Below the pieces are notes generated by a model, which had not been told where the DNA came from, searched no databases, and was given only the letters and a program-made list of their open reading frames with translations. A stretch of 64,000 nt of DNA from Chersky-840 sp963838775 (GTDB lineage: Bacteria > Actinomycetota > Acidimicrobiia > Acidimicrobiales > UBA8190), in contig CAWISP010000038.1 in the NCBI GenBank assembly GCA_963838775.1, positions 1 to 64,000 of the forward strand. Direction: 5' to 3'. Shown here one piece after another: positions 53,673-62,402 of the stretch. Within the stretch, counting starts at the first letter, position 1; each line of letters opens with the position of its first letter. Both the position numbers and the translations under genes were made by a program.

Positions 53673-55055
53673 GTGAACTTCAGCGACAGCGACACCCTCC
53701 ATCTCCTGTTGACGCTGGCCGCCGTGATCGCTGCCGCCCATGCTGTAGGCTTCCTCTTTGTCAGGCTGCACCAACCGCGAGTCGCCGGTGAAATCATCGG
53801 TGGGATGCTTCTGGGCCCAACCCTGCTCGGGTGGCTACTTCCCCATCTAGCCCATGAGATTGTAGCCGGGAGCGCACCCACGACGGCCGTGCTCGGGGCC
53901 CTCTATCAGCTCGGCCAGTTGCTACTGATGTACTGCGCCGGAGCGGCACTGCGTTCTCAGCGCCGCCGCGGTGACGAGCGGACCATCTCGCTGATCGCGT
54001 TGATCGGCAACGTCCTACCTTTCGCGGCCGGTGCTGCTTTTCTCCTCGTGCTGAACCCGTCAGGGTTAATGGGGACGGCGCGGAATCACACGGCATTTCT
54101 CCTTGTCTTCTCATGCGGCATCGCAGTGACCAGTATCCCGGTTATCTCTCGCATTCTGGCCGACCTAGGGCTACTGCGGACCTCGTTCGCACGAATTGTT
54201 CTCAGCGTCGCGCTCATCGACGATGTGGTCCTGTACGTCATTCTCAGCATCGCGCTCGGCCTGGTCGCCCCCAGCCATGGAGACCAGTTCACCCTGCCGA
54301 GCATGATCTCGATCCAGCCGGACAGCGCAGTGTCTGACGCCTATTACGTGATCGTGTCGATCGCCATCTTCGGACTTCCGCTTGCGCTGGGACGCTCCTT
54401 CGTTGAGCGCGTCGGGTCGCTGCGACTCAATGTCCTTGGGCGCAGCAACGCCCTCGCCTTCCAGGTTGTGTTCATGATGGTCTTGACGAGCATTGCCCTC
54501 TTCCTCGGCATATCACCGATTTTCGGTGCTTTCATCGCGGGCATCTTGGCGAGCACGCTCTCGAACAGAGGAGATGGTTCTGGGACGGTCTCCATCGAGG
54601 CGGTGCGAGCCCAGGCAACGATCCAGAGCTTCTCCTTTGGCTTCTTCATTCCGATCTACTTCGCCATCGTCGGCCTAAAACTCGACCTCATCCACCAGTT
54701 CGATATCCCCTTCTTCGCGGTGTTTCTGATCTACGCCTGTTTCGTCAAAGCTCTGAGCGTCTATGCCAGTGCTCGACTTGCGGGTGAAAAGCGAGACAGC
54801 GCGGTCAACCTGGCGGTGGCTCTCAATGCGCGCGGCGGTCCGGCGATCGTCCTAGCTTCGGTAGCGCTCAGCGCGCACATCATCGCGGAGACGTTCTACG
54901 TCGACCTGGTCCTGTTGGCGCTCGTCACCTCGATGATGGCTGGGACGTGGCTTGACGGCGTGCTTCGGCGCGGGACATTCTTCGACGAACTGCGACCACG
55001 CAATGCGGCCACCGATATGGCACCGGAGTCCAGGCAGGTCGCGACCGGGATCTAG
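53673..55055 (+). CDS. CPA2-family cation/proton antiporter
   Basis: A 460-aa polytopic membrane protein of the KefB/NapA type. It has around twelve transmembrane helices, GEIIGGMLLGPTLLG near the N-terminus and the paired aspartates in VALIDDVVLYV that carry cations in this family. There is no C-terminal TrkA-N domain. GTG at 53673 follows GAGGGGGG. It should exchange Na or K for protons to control pH or salt. Codon use here is less GC-extreme than in neighbours on the left (for example TTT, ATT and CTA codons), which may mark a boundary to acquired DNA. Confidence 0.88.
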   Translation: MNFSDSDTLHLLLTLAAVIAAAHAVGFLFVRLHQPRVAGEIIGGMLLGPTLLGWLLPHLAHEIVAGSAPTTAVLGALYQLGQLLLMYCAGAALRSQRRRGDERTISLIALIGNVLPFAAGAAFLLVLNPSGLMGTARNHTAFLLVFSCGIAVTSIPVISRILADLGLLRTSFARIVLSVALIDDVVLYVILSIALGLVAPSHGDQFTLPSMISIQPDSAVSDAYYVIVSIAIFGLPLALGRSFVERVGSLRLNVLGRSNALAFQVVFMMVLTSIALFLGISPIFGAFIAGILASTLSNRGDGSGTVSIEAVRAQATIQSFSFGFFIPIYFAIVGLKLDLIHQFDIPFFAVFLIYACFVKALSVYASARLAGEKRDSAVNLAVALNARGGPAIVLASVALSAHIIAETFYVDLVLLALVTSMMAGTWLDGVLRRGTFFDELRPRNAATDMAPESRQVATGI

Positions 55056-55392
55056 ATGGCGTGTCTCGCCGTCGTCGACGATACTGAATCGGCTGGCAAT
55101 AGATGTTGGGTTCGTGGCTCCAATCGGGCACGGATCACCGCGACAGTGACCAGAGCCGAGCGGAATAGCTCGCAGCTGAGCGATAGCGGATGGGTCAGGT
55201 CGGCGGTGAGCCCGTCACCTTCCGAGTGACTCCGCTCTGGCAGTCGGAGCGTCGCCCATCCGGCTCCGGGCTGATCTCGATCGGCCTTAGGTTGGTCGGG
55301 CTGGCCCCGTCAGGGCGCACAGAACCGGCAGTTTCGGTCTGCCCCCGGGATCTCTTCCACTCTCCAGTTCGGGCCACCGACGGCAATATGGC
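55056..55392. other. intergenic region with inverted copy of the dispersed repeat
   Basis: No gene is seen. Bases 55130-55262 are the reverse complement of the repeat also present at 57671-57860 and 61919-62110. Confidence 0.6.
55130..55262 (-). repeat. dispersed intergenic repeat, copy A (inverted)
   Basis: On the minus strand it reads GGATGGGCGACGCTCCG, then GGTGACGGGCTCACC and CCGACCTGACCCATCCGCTA, matching copies B and C. The best-conserved core is 55175-55221. GGTGA-CGGGC-TCACC forms a small hairpin whose stem is kept in all three copies. Confidence 0.75.
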
Positions 55393-55671
55393 CTACGGGA
55401 TGGCGAAGTTGGGCGTGGTCTGCAGGTAATTGGAAATCTGCCAGTTGGCCTGTTGGCCATCGGTCTCGACGCGCTGGTCGAAGTTAAGGTTGAAGCTCGG
55501 ATGTCCGTTGGCGGTGATCCCGCCGAGGATGATCGCCCCTGTCCAGTTGAGCGAGCTCGAGGCTCCGTTCATCGTGAGGTTCATGTGCGGGCCCCAGAAC
55601 ACGGCGTCGGCTGATCCGCCAATGGTGACGCCGCACCCATCGGTTACGTGTATCAGCAGATCATGATCACG
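55393..55671 (-). pseudogene. C-terminal fragment of a secreted or pilus-associated protein
   Basis: An open stretch of about 92 codons with no good start, bounded upstream by a stop at 55672-55674. It encodes DGCGVTIGGSADAVFWGP and later GAIILGGITANGHPSFNLNF, a beta-helix-like pattern seen at the ends of TadE/PilX-like exported proteins (resembling DUF7305). It overlaps the end of the ABC permease gene by 5 bp, so it is probably the surviving tail of a disrupted gene. The family match is from memory of sequence patterns and uncertain. Confidence 0.4.
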
Positions 55672-56425
55672 TCACGTCCCGGCGCGCGAAAGTCCTTGTT
55701 GCTAACGCACAGAGGACCGCCGTTCCCCCGGCCAGGAGCAACCCGCCGGTAACGACGGTATGCCCGGCGGGAGCGCCGACGGTGGTGTGATAGCCGACCC
55801 ACGAGGCGGCATCGGTAAAGAGCAACCACCGCGCGAAAGATGGCGCGGCCTGGACCGCCGTGTACTCGATCAGGACAAAATACGAGACGATGCCAATCAC
55901 CGCCGCCGTCGTGCTCCGGCCGATTGCTGCCGCTGAGACGCCGATGATCGACATTGCCGCCGTGAAGAAGACGCACCGCAACGTCATGGCCGCCATCGAC
56001 AGGTACCAGGCGCCGTCAAGGACGCCGCCATTCCCGTGCACGATGGCTGCCGGGAGCAAGGCAAGGATGAGCGCCAGCAGTATGATGGCGGTCAAGCCCG
56101 CGGTGACCAGCGCGCACGCACATGCGCGTGACGCCAGTACGAGGCGTCGACGGGGCTCCCAAGTCAGCAGGGTCGTCAGTGCCCGACTCGTGTAGTCGGC
56201 TCCGAGGGCCGAGGCGCCGAGGGTGTAGCAGGCGAAAGCCAAGGGAAGCACCGCGTCGGTCATTGCGCCACGCAGGCCAGTGCGCGTCGCAAACGGGTGA
56301 TGGGCGGTATACAGGAACATGATCACGCCCATCGCAGCTACAACCGCAACCCCGAAACCACCTATCACCCGGGTCATTGGCCGCCACAGGATCCTCTGGA
56401 GGTCCGCGGCGAAGAGATCGGTCAC
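55667..56425 (-). CDS. ABC-2-type transporter permease
   Basis: A 252-aa membrane protein with six predicted transmembrane helices (first at about 20-38, last at about 222-242), typical of ABC-2 permeases. It lacks ATP-binding motifs and overlaps the upstream ATPase gene by 4 bp, so the two form one transporter. Substrate direction is likely export; the substrate is unknown. Confidence 0.83.
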   Translation of the reverse strand: MTDLFAADLQRILWRPMTRVIGGFGVAVVAAMGVIMFLYTAHHPFATRTGLRGAMTDAVLPLAFACYTLGASALGADYTSRALTTLLTWEPRRRLVLASRACACALVTAGLTAIILLALILALLPAAIVHGNGGVLDGAWYLSMAAMTLRCVFFTAAMSIIGVSAAAIGRSTTAAVIGIVSYFVLIEYTAVQAAPSFARWLLFTDAASWVGYHTTVGAPAGHTVVTGGLLLAGGTAVLCALATRTFARRDVT

Positions 56426-57480
56426 GGCAGAGCTCCGGCGTCGACTGGTGCGGTAAGGCCAAAGAAGAAGTCTTCCAACGTGGGGGCGTCGAAGCGCAGC
56501 TCGTTTACGAACAGTCGCTCGGCGGCGAGCAGCTCGGTGATGCGCGCAGCGTTTGATGCAGGACAGCTCACGCGTAGCCGGCCATCGACGATCGTCACAT
56601 TCAACCCGGCGGTGTCCAGAGCGATCCGCGCCGCCTCCAAGTCCGCGACTCCGACGAGTACGCCGCCGGCGCCGGCGCCGGCACTGGCAAGCAGGTCATG
56701 GATGGGGCCGACCGCAACACACCGACCCGCATCCATGACGGCAACGTGGTCGCACATCTTCTCCGCTTCGTCGAGAAGGTGGCTTGAAACGATGACTGTG
56801 CGACCCTCACCCGCCAGCGAAATAAGCAGCCGGCGGATCTCTGCGATTCCGGCTGGGTCGAGGCCGTTGGCCGGCTCGTCGAGCACGACGACCTCCGGAT
56901 CACGCAGGAGAGCAGCCGCGATCCCGAGCCGTTGGCGCATCCCGAGCGAGTAGGTGGCCACCGGGTCGTCGGCCCGCTCAGCCAGCCCAGCGGCGCGGAG
57001 CGCCCGCTCGACGCCGTCCGCTCCGATCCGGTCCAGCCGGGCCAACAACGCCAGATTCCGTCGCCCTGTGAGAGACGGTGCAAGACCAGGCGTCTCAATC
57101 AGGGCACCGATCCGGCCGATCACACGATGCAAATCGGTGCTGCTGTCCACCCCGAGCACCCTGCAAAGGCCCGATGTCGGACGTATGAGCCCGAGCAGGC
57201 AGCGCAGCGCGGTTGTCTTGCCTGCACCGTTCCGACCCAGCACCCCGAACACGCCACCCGATGGCACAACCAGGTCGAGTTCGTCGAGGGCCAACCGACC
57301 ACCGCCTCCGTGGCCGTACCACTTTGTGACACCGACCATCTCGACGATCGCGTTCTTCGGCGGCGGTCCGACGACGATTCCGACCGGGCGGGTGGTACGG
57401 GGCTCACGGGCGCTGTCCCTCAGAGGCTGAGGGATCACGAGGGCTGACCTCTGATCCGACTTGACCGTGTCTTCGGGCAC
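56422..57480 (-). CDS. ABC transporter ATP-binding protein
   Basis: A 352-aa ATPase with Walker A GRNGAGKTT, signature YSLGMRQRLGIA and Walker B VVVLDEPANGLDP. The 45-residue N-terminus is unconserved, so an internal start is possible. A C-terminal accessory region (about 260-352) ends AGALP. It belongs to the drug/lantibiotic-type ABC-2 exporters and is coupled with the permease by a 4-bp overlap. It is divergent from a second, similar ATPase gene. Confidence 0.9.
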   Translation of the reverse strand: MPEDTVKSDQRSALVIPQPLRDSAREPRTTRPVGIVVGPPPKNAIVEMVGVTKWYGHGGGGRLALDELDLVVPSGGVFGVLGRNGAGKTTALRCLLGLIRPTSGLCRVLGVDSSTDLHRVIGRIGALIETPGLAPSLTGRRNLALLARLDRIGADGVERALRAAGLAERADDPVATYSLGMRQRLGIAAALLRDPEVVVLDEPANGLDPAGIAEIRRLLISLAGEGRTVIVSSHLLDEAEKMCDHVAVMDAGRCVAVGPIHDLLASAGAGAGGVLVGVADLEAARIALDTAGLNVTIVDGRLRVSCPASNAARITELLAAERLFVNELRFDAPTLEDFFFGLTAPVDAGALP

Positions 57481-58065
57481 GGCACCAGGCTCCCACAGCG
57501 GCGGTCGCTACTGACGATTCCTGCCATTCGCCGCCGCCGACCGATGTCGCTGCCTCTTCCTAGCTCCCAATCCAATTGCGACCATCCGGTACTGCCGTAC
57601 ATGAAGGACTGGGATGTCCTGGTTGACCCATTTCACCGATCCAGCACCCGATCGGGATCACCCGGACTCGGGCGGGTGACGCCCCGTCTCCAGTGCCAAG
57701 TTCGTCCAAAGGTGACGGACTCGCCTCCGACCTGCCCCAACCGCTATTGCTCAGCGACGGTGATCCCGGTCGGGTCAATGTCCGACCCGGCTGCCCGACG
57801 CCGGTGCGATCCTCATGCACAAATGGGAGCACTGGACACGCATAGCCCCGATTGTGCGTGGATTCGGACCTTCGACCTGCGGTCCCGACCCCGACCGGCA
57901 CTGGCTGTCGTCTTGCAACTTGAACTAGTCATGCCAAAGTTTGAACTTTCCTGTGGGATTTCATCCGAGCTTTGCAGCTCCTCGAAGACCGCTTGAGGAC
58001 GATGCCGATTGGCAAGAAGGGACCACGGGTAGCCTTCTCCGTGTGCGGCGGACCCGACTGAGATA
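57481..58065. other. divergent intergenic region with dispersed repeat copy B
   Basis: This 585-bp gap separates two divergent ABC ATPase genes. It has no credible gene and contains repeat copy B; promoters for both sides must lie here. Confidence 0.6.
57671..57860 (+). repeat. dispersed intergenic repeat, copy B
   Basis: It shares AAGGTGACGGA, CCTCCGACCTG and CCGCTATTGCTCAGC with copy C and ends with GCATAGCCCCGATT, also found in copy C. The core is 57709-57755. It is direct relative to copy C and inverted relative to copy A. Confidence 0.78.
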
Positions 58066-59238
58066 ATGGGACCCGGCCTGCTTCCCCTGCTCGTTCTCGC
58101 GGGACTCGTCTACGGCGTGTATCGCATCGTGAAGAACAGGAGATCTCGCTCGGAGACTTTGCACGATGAGTGGCGCGCAATCCCTGAAGACGCGAACTCG
58201 GCTCTCCCATCCGAGGAACCGGCTGCGGTAGGCGCTGGCCCTCGTGATATTGGTTCGCCGCTGGGATCACCGACTGCTCCTTCCGCGGTCCGACGTAGCA
58301 TTTCGCGCGATGGATGGGCGGTCGAGACTCATGGGCTCACGAAGCGTTTCGGGGAAAACGTCGCGGTAAACGGCGTCGAGCTACTGGTTCCCCGAGGATG
58401 CGCGTTCGGCTACCTCGGTCCGAATGGCGCCGGCAAGACCACGCTCATCCGGGTGCTCCTGGGACTCACCCACGCCGACGCGGGCACGATGTCCTTGCTT
58501 GGATACCTGGTTCCCAGGCATCGCGATAAGGCCCTGGCCCGAGTCGGAGCCATCGTCGACGAGCCGCGATTCCATGGCCATTTGACCGGGCGCCAGAATC
58601 TCCAGATCCTCGCCGCCGCACGCGAACCCGCTGCGCGCGACCGTATCGGGTCGGCGCTCGATCGAGTCGGCCTCGTTCATCGCGCTGACGACCGTGTGTC
58701 GAAGTACTCGATGGGTATGCGTCAGCGCCTCGGCGTTGCGGCCTGCTTGATCGGGGACCCCCACCTACTCATCCTGGACGAGCCCATGAACGGACTTGAC
58801 CCGGCTGGTATGCAGGCTATGCGAGAGATGATTTTGTCGCTGGTGGCCGAGGGGCGGACCGTGGTGTTGTCCTCGCATCTCCTCGACGAGGTCGAGCGCA
58901 CTTGCGGTGCGGTGGCAATCGTGGACCGAGGCAAGATCGTCCGCCAGGGGGCGATCTCGGAACTGCTGGCCGGGGCGTCGCTCATGGTCCAGGTCGATTG
59001 CTCCGATCCCGATCGAGCGCGCGCGCTCGTCGACGCCGCTGACATCGGGGCCGCTGTCGCCGTCGACCTTGACGGGCTGAGTGTTACCCTTCCGGCCGGG
59101 ACGGGGCGCGACGTGGTGGCCGAGATCAACCGCGTTTTGGTCGTGGGCGGAGTCCCCGTGTACGGGATCCATGAAGTCCAAGCGTCCCTCGAATCGTGGT
59201 TCTTGCAGGTGACCAGTCGACTGGGGGAACCGCAGTGA
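58066..59238 (+). CDS. ABC transporter ATP-binding protein with N-terminal membrane helix
   Basis: A 390-aa ATPase. An unusual N-terminal helix (LLPLLVLAGLVYGVYRI, about 4-20) and a linker precede the nucleotide-binding domain with Walker A GPNGAGKTT, signature YSMGMRQRLGVA and Walker B LLILDEPMNGLDP. The C-terminal region (about 300-390) resembles that of bacitracin/lantibiotic-type exporters. Its partner permease appears to be missing: the next start, coupled by a GTGA overlap, opens only 22 codons. Either the permease was lost or the ATPase uses the permease at 55667-56425. Confidence 0.88.
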   Translation: MGPGLLPLLVLAGLVYGVYRIVKNRRSRSETLHDEWRAIPEDANSALPSEEPAAVGAGPRDIGSPLGSPTAPSAVRRSISRDGWAVETHGLTKRFGENVAVNGVELLVPRGCAFGYLGPNGAGKTTLIRVLLGLTHADAGTMSLLGYLVPRHRDKALARVGAIVDEPRFHGHLTGRQNLQILAAAREPAARDRIGSALDRVGLVHRADDRVSKYSMGMRQRLGVAACLIGDPHLLILDEPMNGLDPAGMQAMREMILSLVAEGRTVVLSSHLLDEVERTCGAVAIVDRGKIVRQGAISELLAGASLMVQVDCSDPDRARALVDAADIGAAVAVDLDGLSVTLPAGTGRDVVAEINRVLVVGGVPVYGIHEVQASLESWFLQVTSRLGEPQ

Positions 59239-59303
59239 CGGCCCTGGGCCCGATCCACCGTTCGGCCGGGTTGCCGGACGGCTCGTCCCACGACCACCGA
59301 TGA
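59235..59303 (+). pseudogene. truncated start of a permease gene (tentative)
   Basis: GTG at 59235 overlaps the ATPase stop (GTGA) as is usual for an ATPase-permease pair. It encodes only MTALGPIHRSAG and ten more residues before a stop at 59301. It may be the stub of a permease whose remainder was lost when the recombinase element arrived. Confidence 0.3.
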
Positions 59304-59447
59304 CCGTGGATGCCCACCAGGGCACTGATCGCCACCTGGGTTGATGCAGCTGGCCGGCGAGTCTTGGTGGATGTTCGGGTAGATGTTGGAGGGAGCGCAT
59401 CTAGCCGGGAATGAAGCCCCGGCGGGGTCGCACGCCACTTCCGGGTG

Positions 59448-59477
59448 GGGCGGTCGGTATCACTAGATATACCGCCC
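59448..59477. repeat. imperfect palindrome, candidate left end of the recombinase element
   Basis: GGGCGGT (59448-59454) faces ACCGCCC (59471-59477), with inner arms GGTAT (59456-59460) and ATACC (59469-59473). The right arm extended, ATACCGCCCATCC, is the reverse complement of GGATGGGCGG-AT words found after the second recombinase gene at 61863 and 61893. Confidence 0.5.
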
Positions 59478-59539
59478 ATCCTTGATGCTTCTCATGGCCT
59501 GCCACCGAGGCAGGTCGGAGGAGCGGAAGGAAGGGTTCT

Positions 59540-60556
59540 GTGGCTAGAGCAAATGATCACGCACCGCGCGGTCGGATTCGTCTGGGCGATCCGGTCCTGG
59601 ACAGATATCTCGAGTTCGTGGCGTCGCGCGCCCGGCACAACACCGTGGTGGCGACGGCGTCGGACCTGAAGGCGTTCTTTAAGGTCGTCGACAAGACACC
59701 ATCGGAGGTCGCGCCGGCCGATGTCCTCACCTTCATCGCCGAGCAGCGCAAGCCCAAGGGCGACGGCAGAGTAGTTCGGCTCATAGACGGTGAGGCGGGT
59801 CTGTCGGCGCGCACCATCAAACGCCGTCTGTCGTCGTTGTCGGGGTTGTTCGGCTACCTGGTGCTGTGCGGAGAGATGGAGCGCAACCCCGTCCCCCGCA
59901 GCCTTGCCACCCGACGGCCGGGAACCAAGGGTCCGGCACTCATCCGCAGCCCTCGGACGCTGCCCAGGATCTTGTCGCCCGATGAGGTGCACGCGCTGCT
60001 CGCAACGCTGCGCACCCACCGTGACCGGGCCATGGTCCAGGCCATGTTGTTGGGCGGGCTGCGACGCTGCGAGGTGCTCGGGCTGCGCTTCGAGGATCTG
60101 CGGCCGGGCGAGAACCAGGTCTTCGTGGCCAACGGCAAGGGTGGACACCAGCGTCTCGTTCCCATGTCAACGCGGTTCTTCTCGTCATTGGCGTCCTATT
60201 TCGACTCTGAGCGCCCGAGTACATCGACGTCGGAGTACGTCTTTGTGGCGCTCAAGGGCGAGCGCCGAGGACACCCCCTCGCCGATGACGGCCTGGAGAA
60301 GATCGTGGCGAACGCCAAGGACCGGGCGGGGCTCTCGCACTGCACCTGTCACGAGCTGCGCCACACCTGTCTCACCCGACTGCGAGAGGCGGGCATGGCG
60401 CTCGAGGCCATCCAGGCCCAGGCCGGGCACCGCTCGCTCGAATCCACCCGTCTCTATCTCCACCTGGCGAATGACTGGCTGGCGGCCGAGTACCTGCGTG
60501 CCGCCGCGGTCATCGACGCCTCGGCGACTGAGATCCTCGAGGCGGTGGCACGGTGA
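59540..60556 (+). CDS. tyrosine recombinase/integrase 1
   Basis: A 338-aa tyrosine recombinase. The N-terminal SAM-like core-binding domain covers about 15-125. The catalytic residues are all present: Arg175 (GGLRRCE), Lys200 (NGKGGH), His271 and Arg274 (HELRHT), His297 (GHRSL) and Tyr306 (TRLYLHL). GTG at 59540 follows AAGGAAGGG. The gene overlaps the second recombinase by 4 bp (GTGA), so both are made together, as in Tn554-type elements. Confidence 0.92.
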   Translation: MARANDHAPRGRIRLGDPVLDRYLEFVASRARHNTVVATASDLKAFFKVVDKTPSEVAPADVLTFIAEQRKPKGDGRVVRLIDGEAGLSARTIKRRLSSLSGLFGYLVLCGEMERNPVPRSLATRRPGTKGPALIRSPRTLPRILSPDEVHALLATLRTHRDRAMVQAMLLGGLRRCEVLGLRFEDLRPGENQVFVANGKGGHQRLVPMSTRFFSSLASYFDSERPSTSTSEYVFVALKGERRGHPLADDGLEKIVANAKDRAGLSHCTCHELRHTCLTRLREAGMALEAIQAQAGHRSLESTRLYLHLANDWLAAEYLRAAAVIDASATEILEAVAR

Positions 60557-61818
60557 GCGCCCTAGCGACGTGGAATCTCGGCGTCCCGGCGTCGGCGGAG
60601 CTCGACTGGGCCGACATCGCGCAGCGGGCCCCTGGTCTGGCCGCGACCGCCCAGCGCTATCTGGCCCAGATCGGCCTGTCGTTGCGGCCGGCCTCGGTGA
60701 GGGTGTCCGACATCTCGCTGCGAGTCTTCTGCCTCTACCTCGTCGACCATCATCCGGCCACAACGAGCTTCGCGGCTGTGGGCCGGCCCGAGATCGAGGG
60801 GTTCAAGGCGGTGCTCGTGAACGAGCACGGGCGTCCGCTCGCCGCCAACACCCGAAGGATGCGGGTGGGCTCGGTGCGTCGCTTCTTCGAGCAGATCATC
60901 GAGTGGGACTGGGATGACGCCCCGCCCCGGTGCCCGGTGTTCAACAGCGACTCGCCCAAGCCCGATGAGCCGCTGCCCAAGGCCCTCGGCGATCCCGATG
61001 CGGCCCGCCTGGCCCGGGCCGTGGCCCAAGAGCCGGACCTGCTTCGACGTGTCGTGCTCGAACTGCTCATGCGCACCGGCATGCGGGTGGGCGAGCTGTG
61101 CGGGTTGGAGAAAGACGCCGTGGTGCAACTGGGCGAGAGCTGGTGGCTACGCATCCCGGTGGGAAAGCTCCACGACGACCGCTATGTGCCGCTTCATCCG
61201 GTGCTGGTGGCGCTGCTCGAGGAGTGGCGAGCCACGCATGAAGACACCGGTCTCAGTCTGTTGCTCACCAACGAAGACCGGCCCCTCAACCGCCACGTCG
61301 TGACCCGGATGGTCAACCGAGTCGCGCGCCGGGCCGGACTCGGACACATCCATCCCCATCAGCTCCGTCACACCCTGGCCACCCAGGCCGTGAACAGAGG
61401 CATGCGTCTCGAGGCCATCGCTGCGCTGCTCGGGCATCGCAGCCTGCGCATGACCGTGCGCTACGCCCGCATCGCCAACCGGACCGTGGCGAACGAGTAC
61501 CAGGCCGTCACGTCCAAGGTCGAGGCCCTCTACGAAGGTCCTCCCGCCCTGGGCGCCGAGGCTGAAGGACCGGTGATGCGAAGCGTCAGAGCCGAGCACC
61601 GGCGCATGCTCGGCAACGGTTGGTGCACGCGCCCCGAATACCTCGACTGCAGCTTCGAGGCCATCTGCGAAGGGTGTGGCTTCTTCGCCACAACTGTCGA
61701 GTTCAAGGACAGGCTCGAAGCCCAGCGTGACCACGCCTCCGGTCGAGGGCAGCGCTCTCGCGAAGCGCTCTACGGGCGCCTGGTGGACACCCTCGAGGAG
61801 GTCGCCCCTGGAGGCTGA
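60553..61818 (+). CDS. tyrosine recombinase/integrase 2 with C-terminal Cys4 region
   Basis: A 421-aa tyrosine recombinase with Arg178 (TGMRVGE), Lys205 (VGKLHDD), His269/Arg272 (HPHQLRHT), His295 (GHRSL) and Tyr304 (VRYARI). After the catalytic domain a Cys-rich tail (Cys358, 366, 372, 375; CTRPEYLDC then CEGCGFF) should bind zinc; a similar tail occurs in TnpB of Tn554. It overlaps recombinase 1 by 4 bp. No TnpC-like third gene or passenger gene was recognised inside the presumed element. Confidence 0.92.
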   Translation: MSALATWNLGVPASAELDWADIAQRAPGLAATAQRYLAQIGLSLRPASVRVSDISLRVFCLYLVDHHPATTSFAAVGRPEIEGFKAVLVNEHGRPLAANTRRMRVGSVRRFFEQIIEWDWDDAPPRCPVFNSDSPKPDEPLPKALGDPDAARLARAVAQEPDLLRRVVLELLMRTGMRVGELCGLEKDAVVQLGESWWLRIPVGKLHDDRYVPLHPVLVALLEEWRATHEDTGLSLLLTNEDRPLNRHVVTRMVNRVARRAGLGHIHPHQLRHTLATQAVNRGMRLEAIAALLGHRSLRMTVRYARIANRTVANEYQAVTSKVEALYEGPPALGAEAEGPVMRSVRAEHRRMLGNGWCTRPEYLDCSFEAICEGCGFFATTVEFKDRLEAQRDHASGRGQRSREALYGRLVDTLEEVAPGG

Positions 61819-61918
61819 GGGCACCACGGGCCGCGGTCGCCGGGGGTGGGAACGCTCCCGGCGATGGGCGGCATATCCATTGCTACTTGACGGGATGGGC
61901 GGAATAACACCCGGTCCA

Positions 61919-62110
61919 GGATGGGCGACGCTCCGTCTGCCGGTGCCGAATCAGTCCTAAGGTGACGGATTCACCTCCGACCTGACCCATCCGCTATTGC
62001 TCAGCAACGCGAATACTGCGCGGGTCGCCGTCCGGCCCGCTCACCCGACTCCGGTGCAACCTGTCGGACACAGAGGAAGACACCGTGAGCGCATAGCCCC
62101 GATTATCGGT
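61919..62110 (+). repeat. dispersed intergenic repeat, copy C
   Basis: It reads GGATGGGCGACGCTCCG, GGTGACGGATTCACC, CCGACCTGACCCATCCGCTA and ends GCATAGCCCCGATT. The core is 61959-62005. It starts about 100 bp after the recombinase genes. Confidence 0.78.
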
Positions 62111-62295
62111 CGCCCGGGATCGCCGCATGGCGCCAACTCGAAGCCTTCATTCGATGGAGAACAAACCTGCGGCGGGGGTGACCGACCTCGTACCACGGCA
62201 TCCGACGCGCTCGGGTGATCTCCCGCCCCGGGCCGCGACGCCAGCCGAACACGATCAAACCGACAAGAGGGCCAGCCGAGATTGCGTCCGCAAAT

Positions 62296-62334
62296 GCTGC
62301 CGGGAGTAGTGCGGCCTCTGGGGAGGCCCCGACC
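62296..62334 (+). repeat. GC-rich hairpin repeat, copy 1
   Basis: TGCTGCCGGGAGTAGTGCGG is followed by GGCCTC-TGGG-GAGGCC, a perfect 6-bp stem, and CCCGACC. It lies just beyond the 3' end of the phosphotransferase gene. A second copy is at 63563-63600 in the same orientation. Confidence 0.65.
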
Positions 62335-62402
62335 AGCTCGACCAATCGCAATCGCTGTGGTCCGCGATCGCGAGCGGTCATGCCTCAGCACCGCCTCCGT
62401 CG

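Larger units (their letters stand above)
61819..62402. other. region after recombinases: candidate right end, repeat copy C and hairpin repeat
   Basis: GATGGGCGG-type words occur in direct orientation at 61863, 61893 and 61919. Repeat copy C spans 61919-62110 and the GC-rich hairpin repeat lies at 62296-62334. A 92-codon minus-strand frame (62103-62381) crosses these repeats and is not a credible gene. Confidence 0.55.

Noticed and set aside
59540..61818. Integron integrase
   Set aside because: Neither recombinase shows an obvious IntI-specific extra segment; the coupled pair with a Cys-rich tail fits Tn554-like elements better.
62103..62381. 92-codon minus-strand gene next to the phosphotransferase
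   Set aside because: It reads through the hairpin repeat and part of repeat copy C, so its apparent sequence similarity to the region upstream of the phosphotransferase is due to the repeat.
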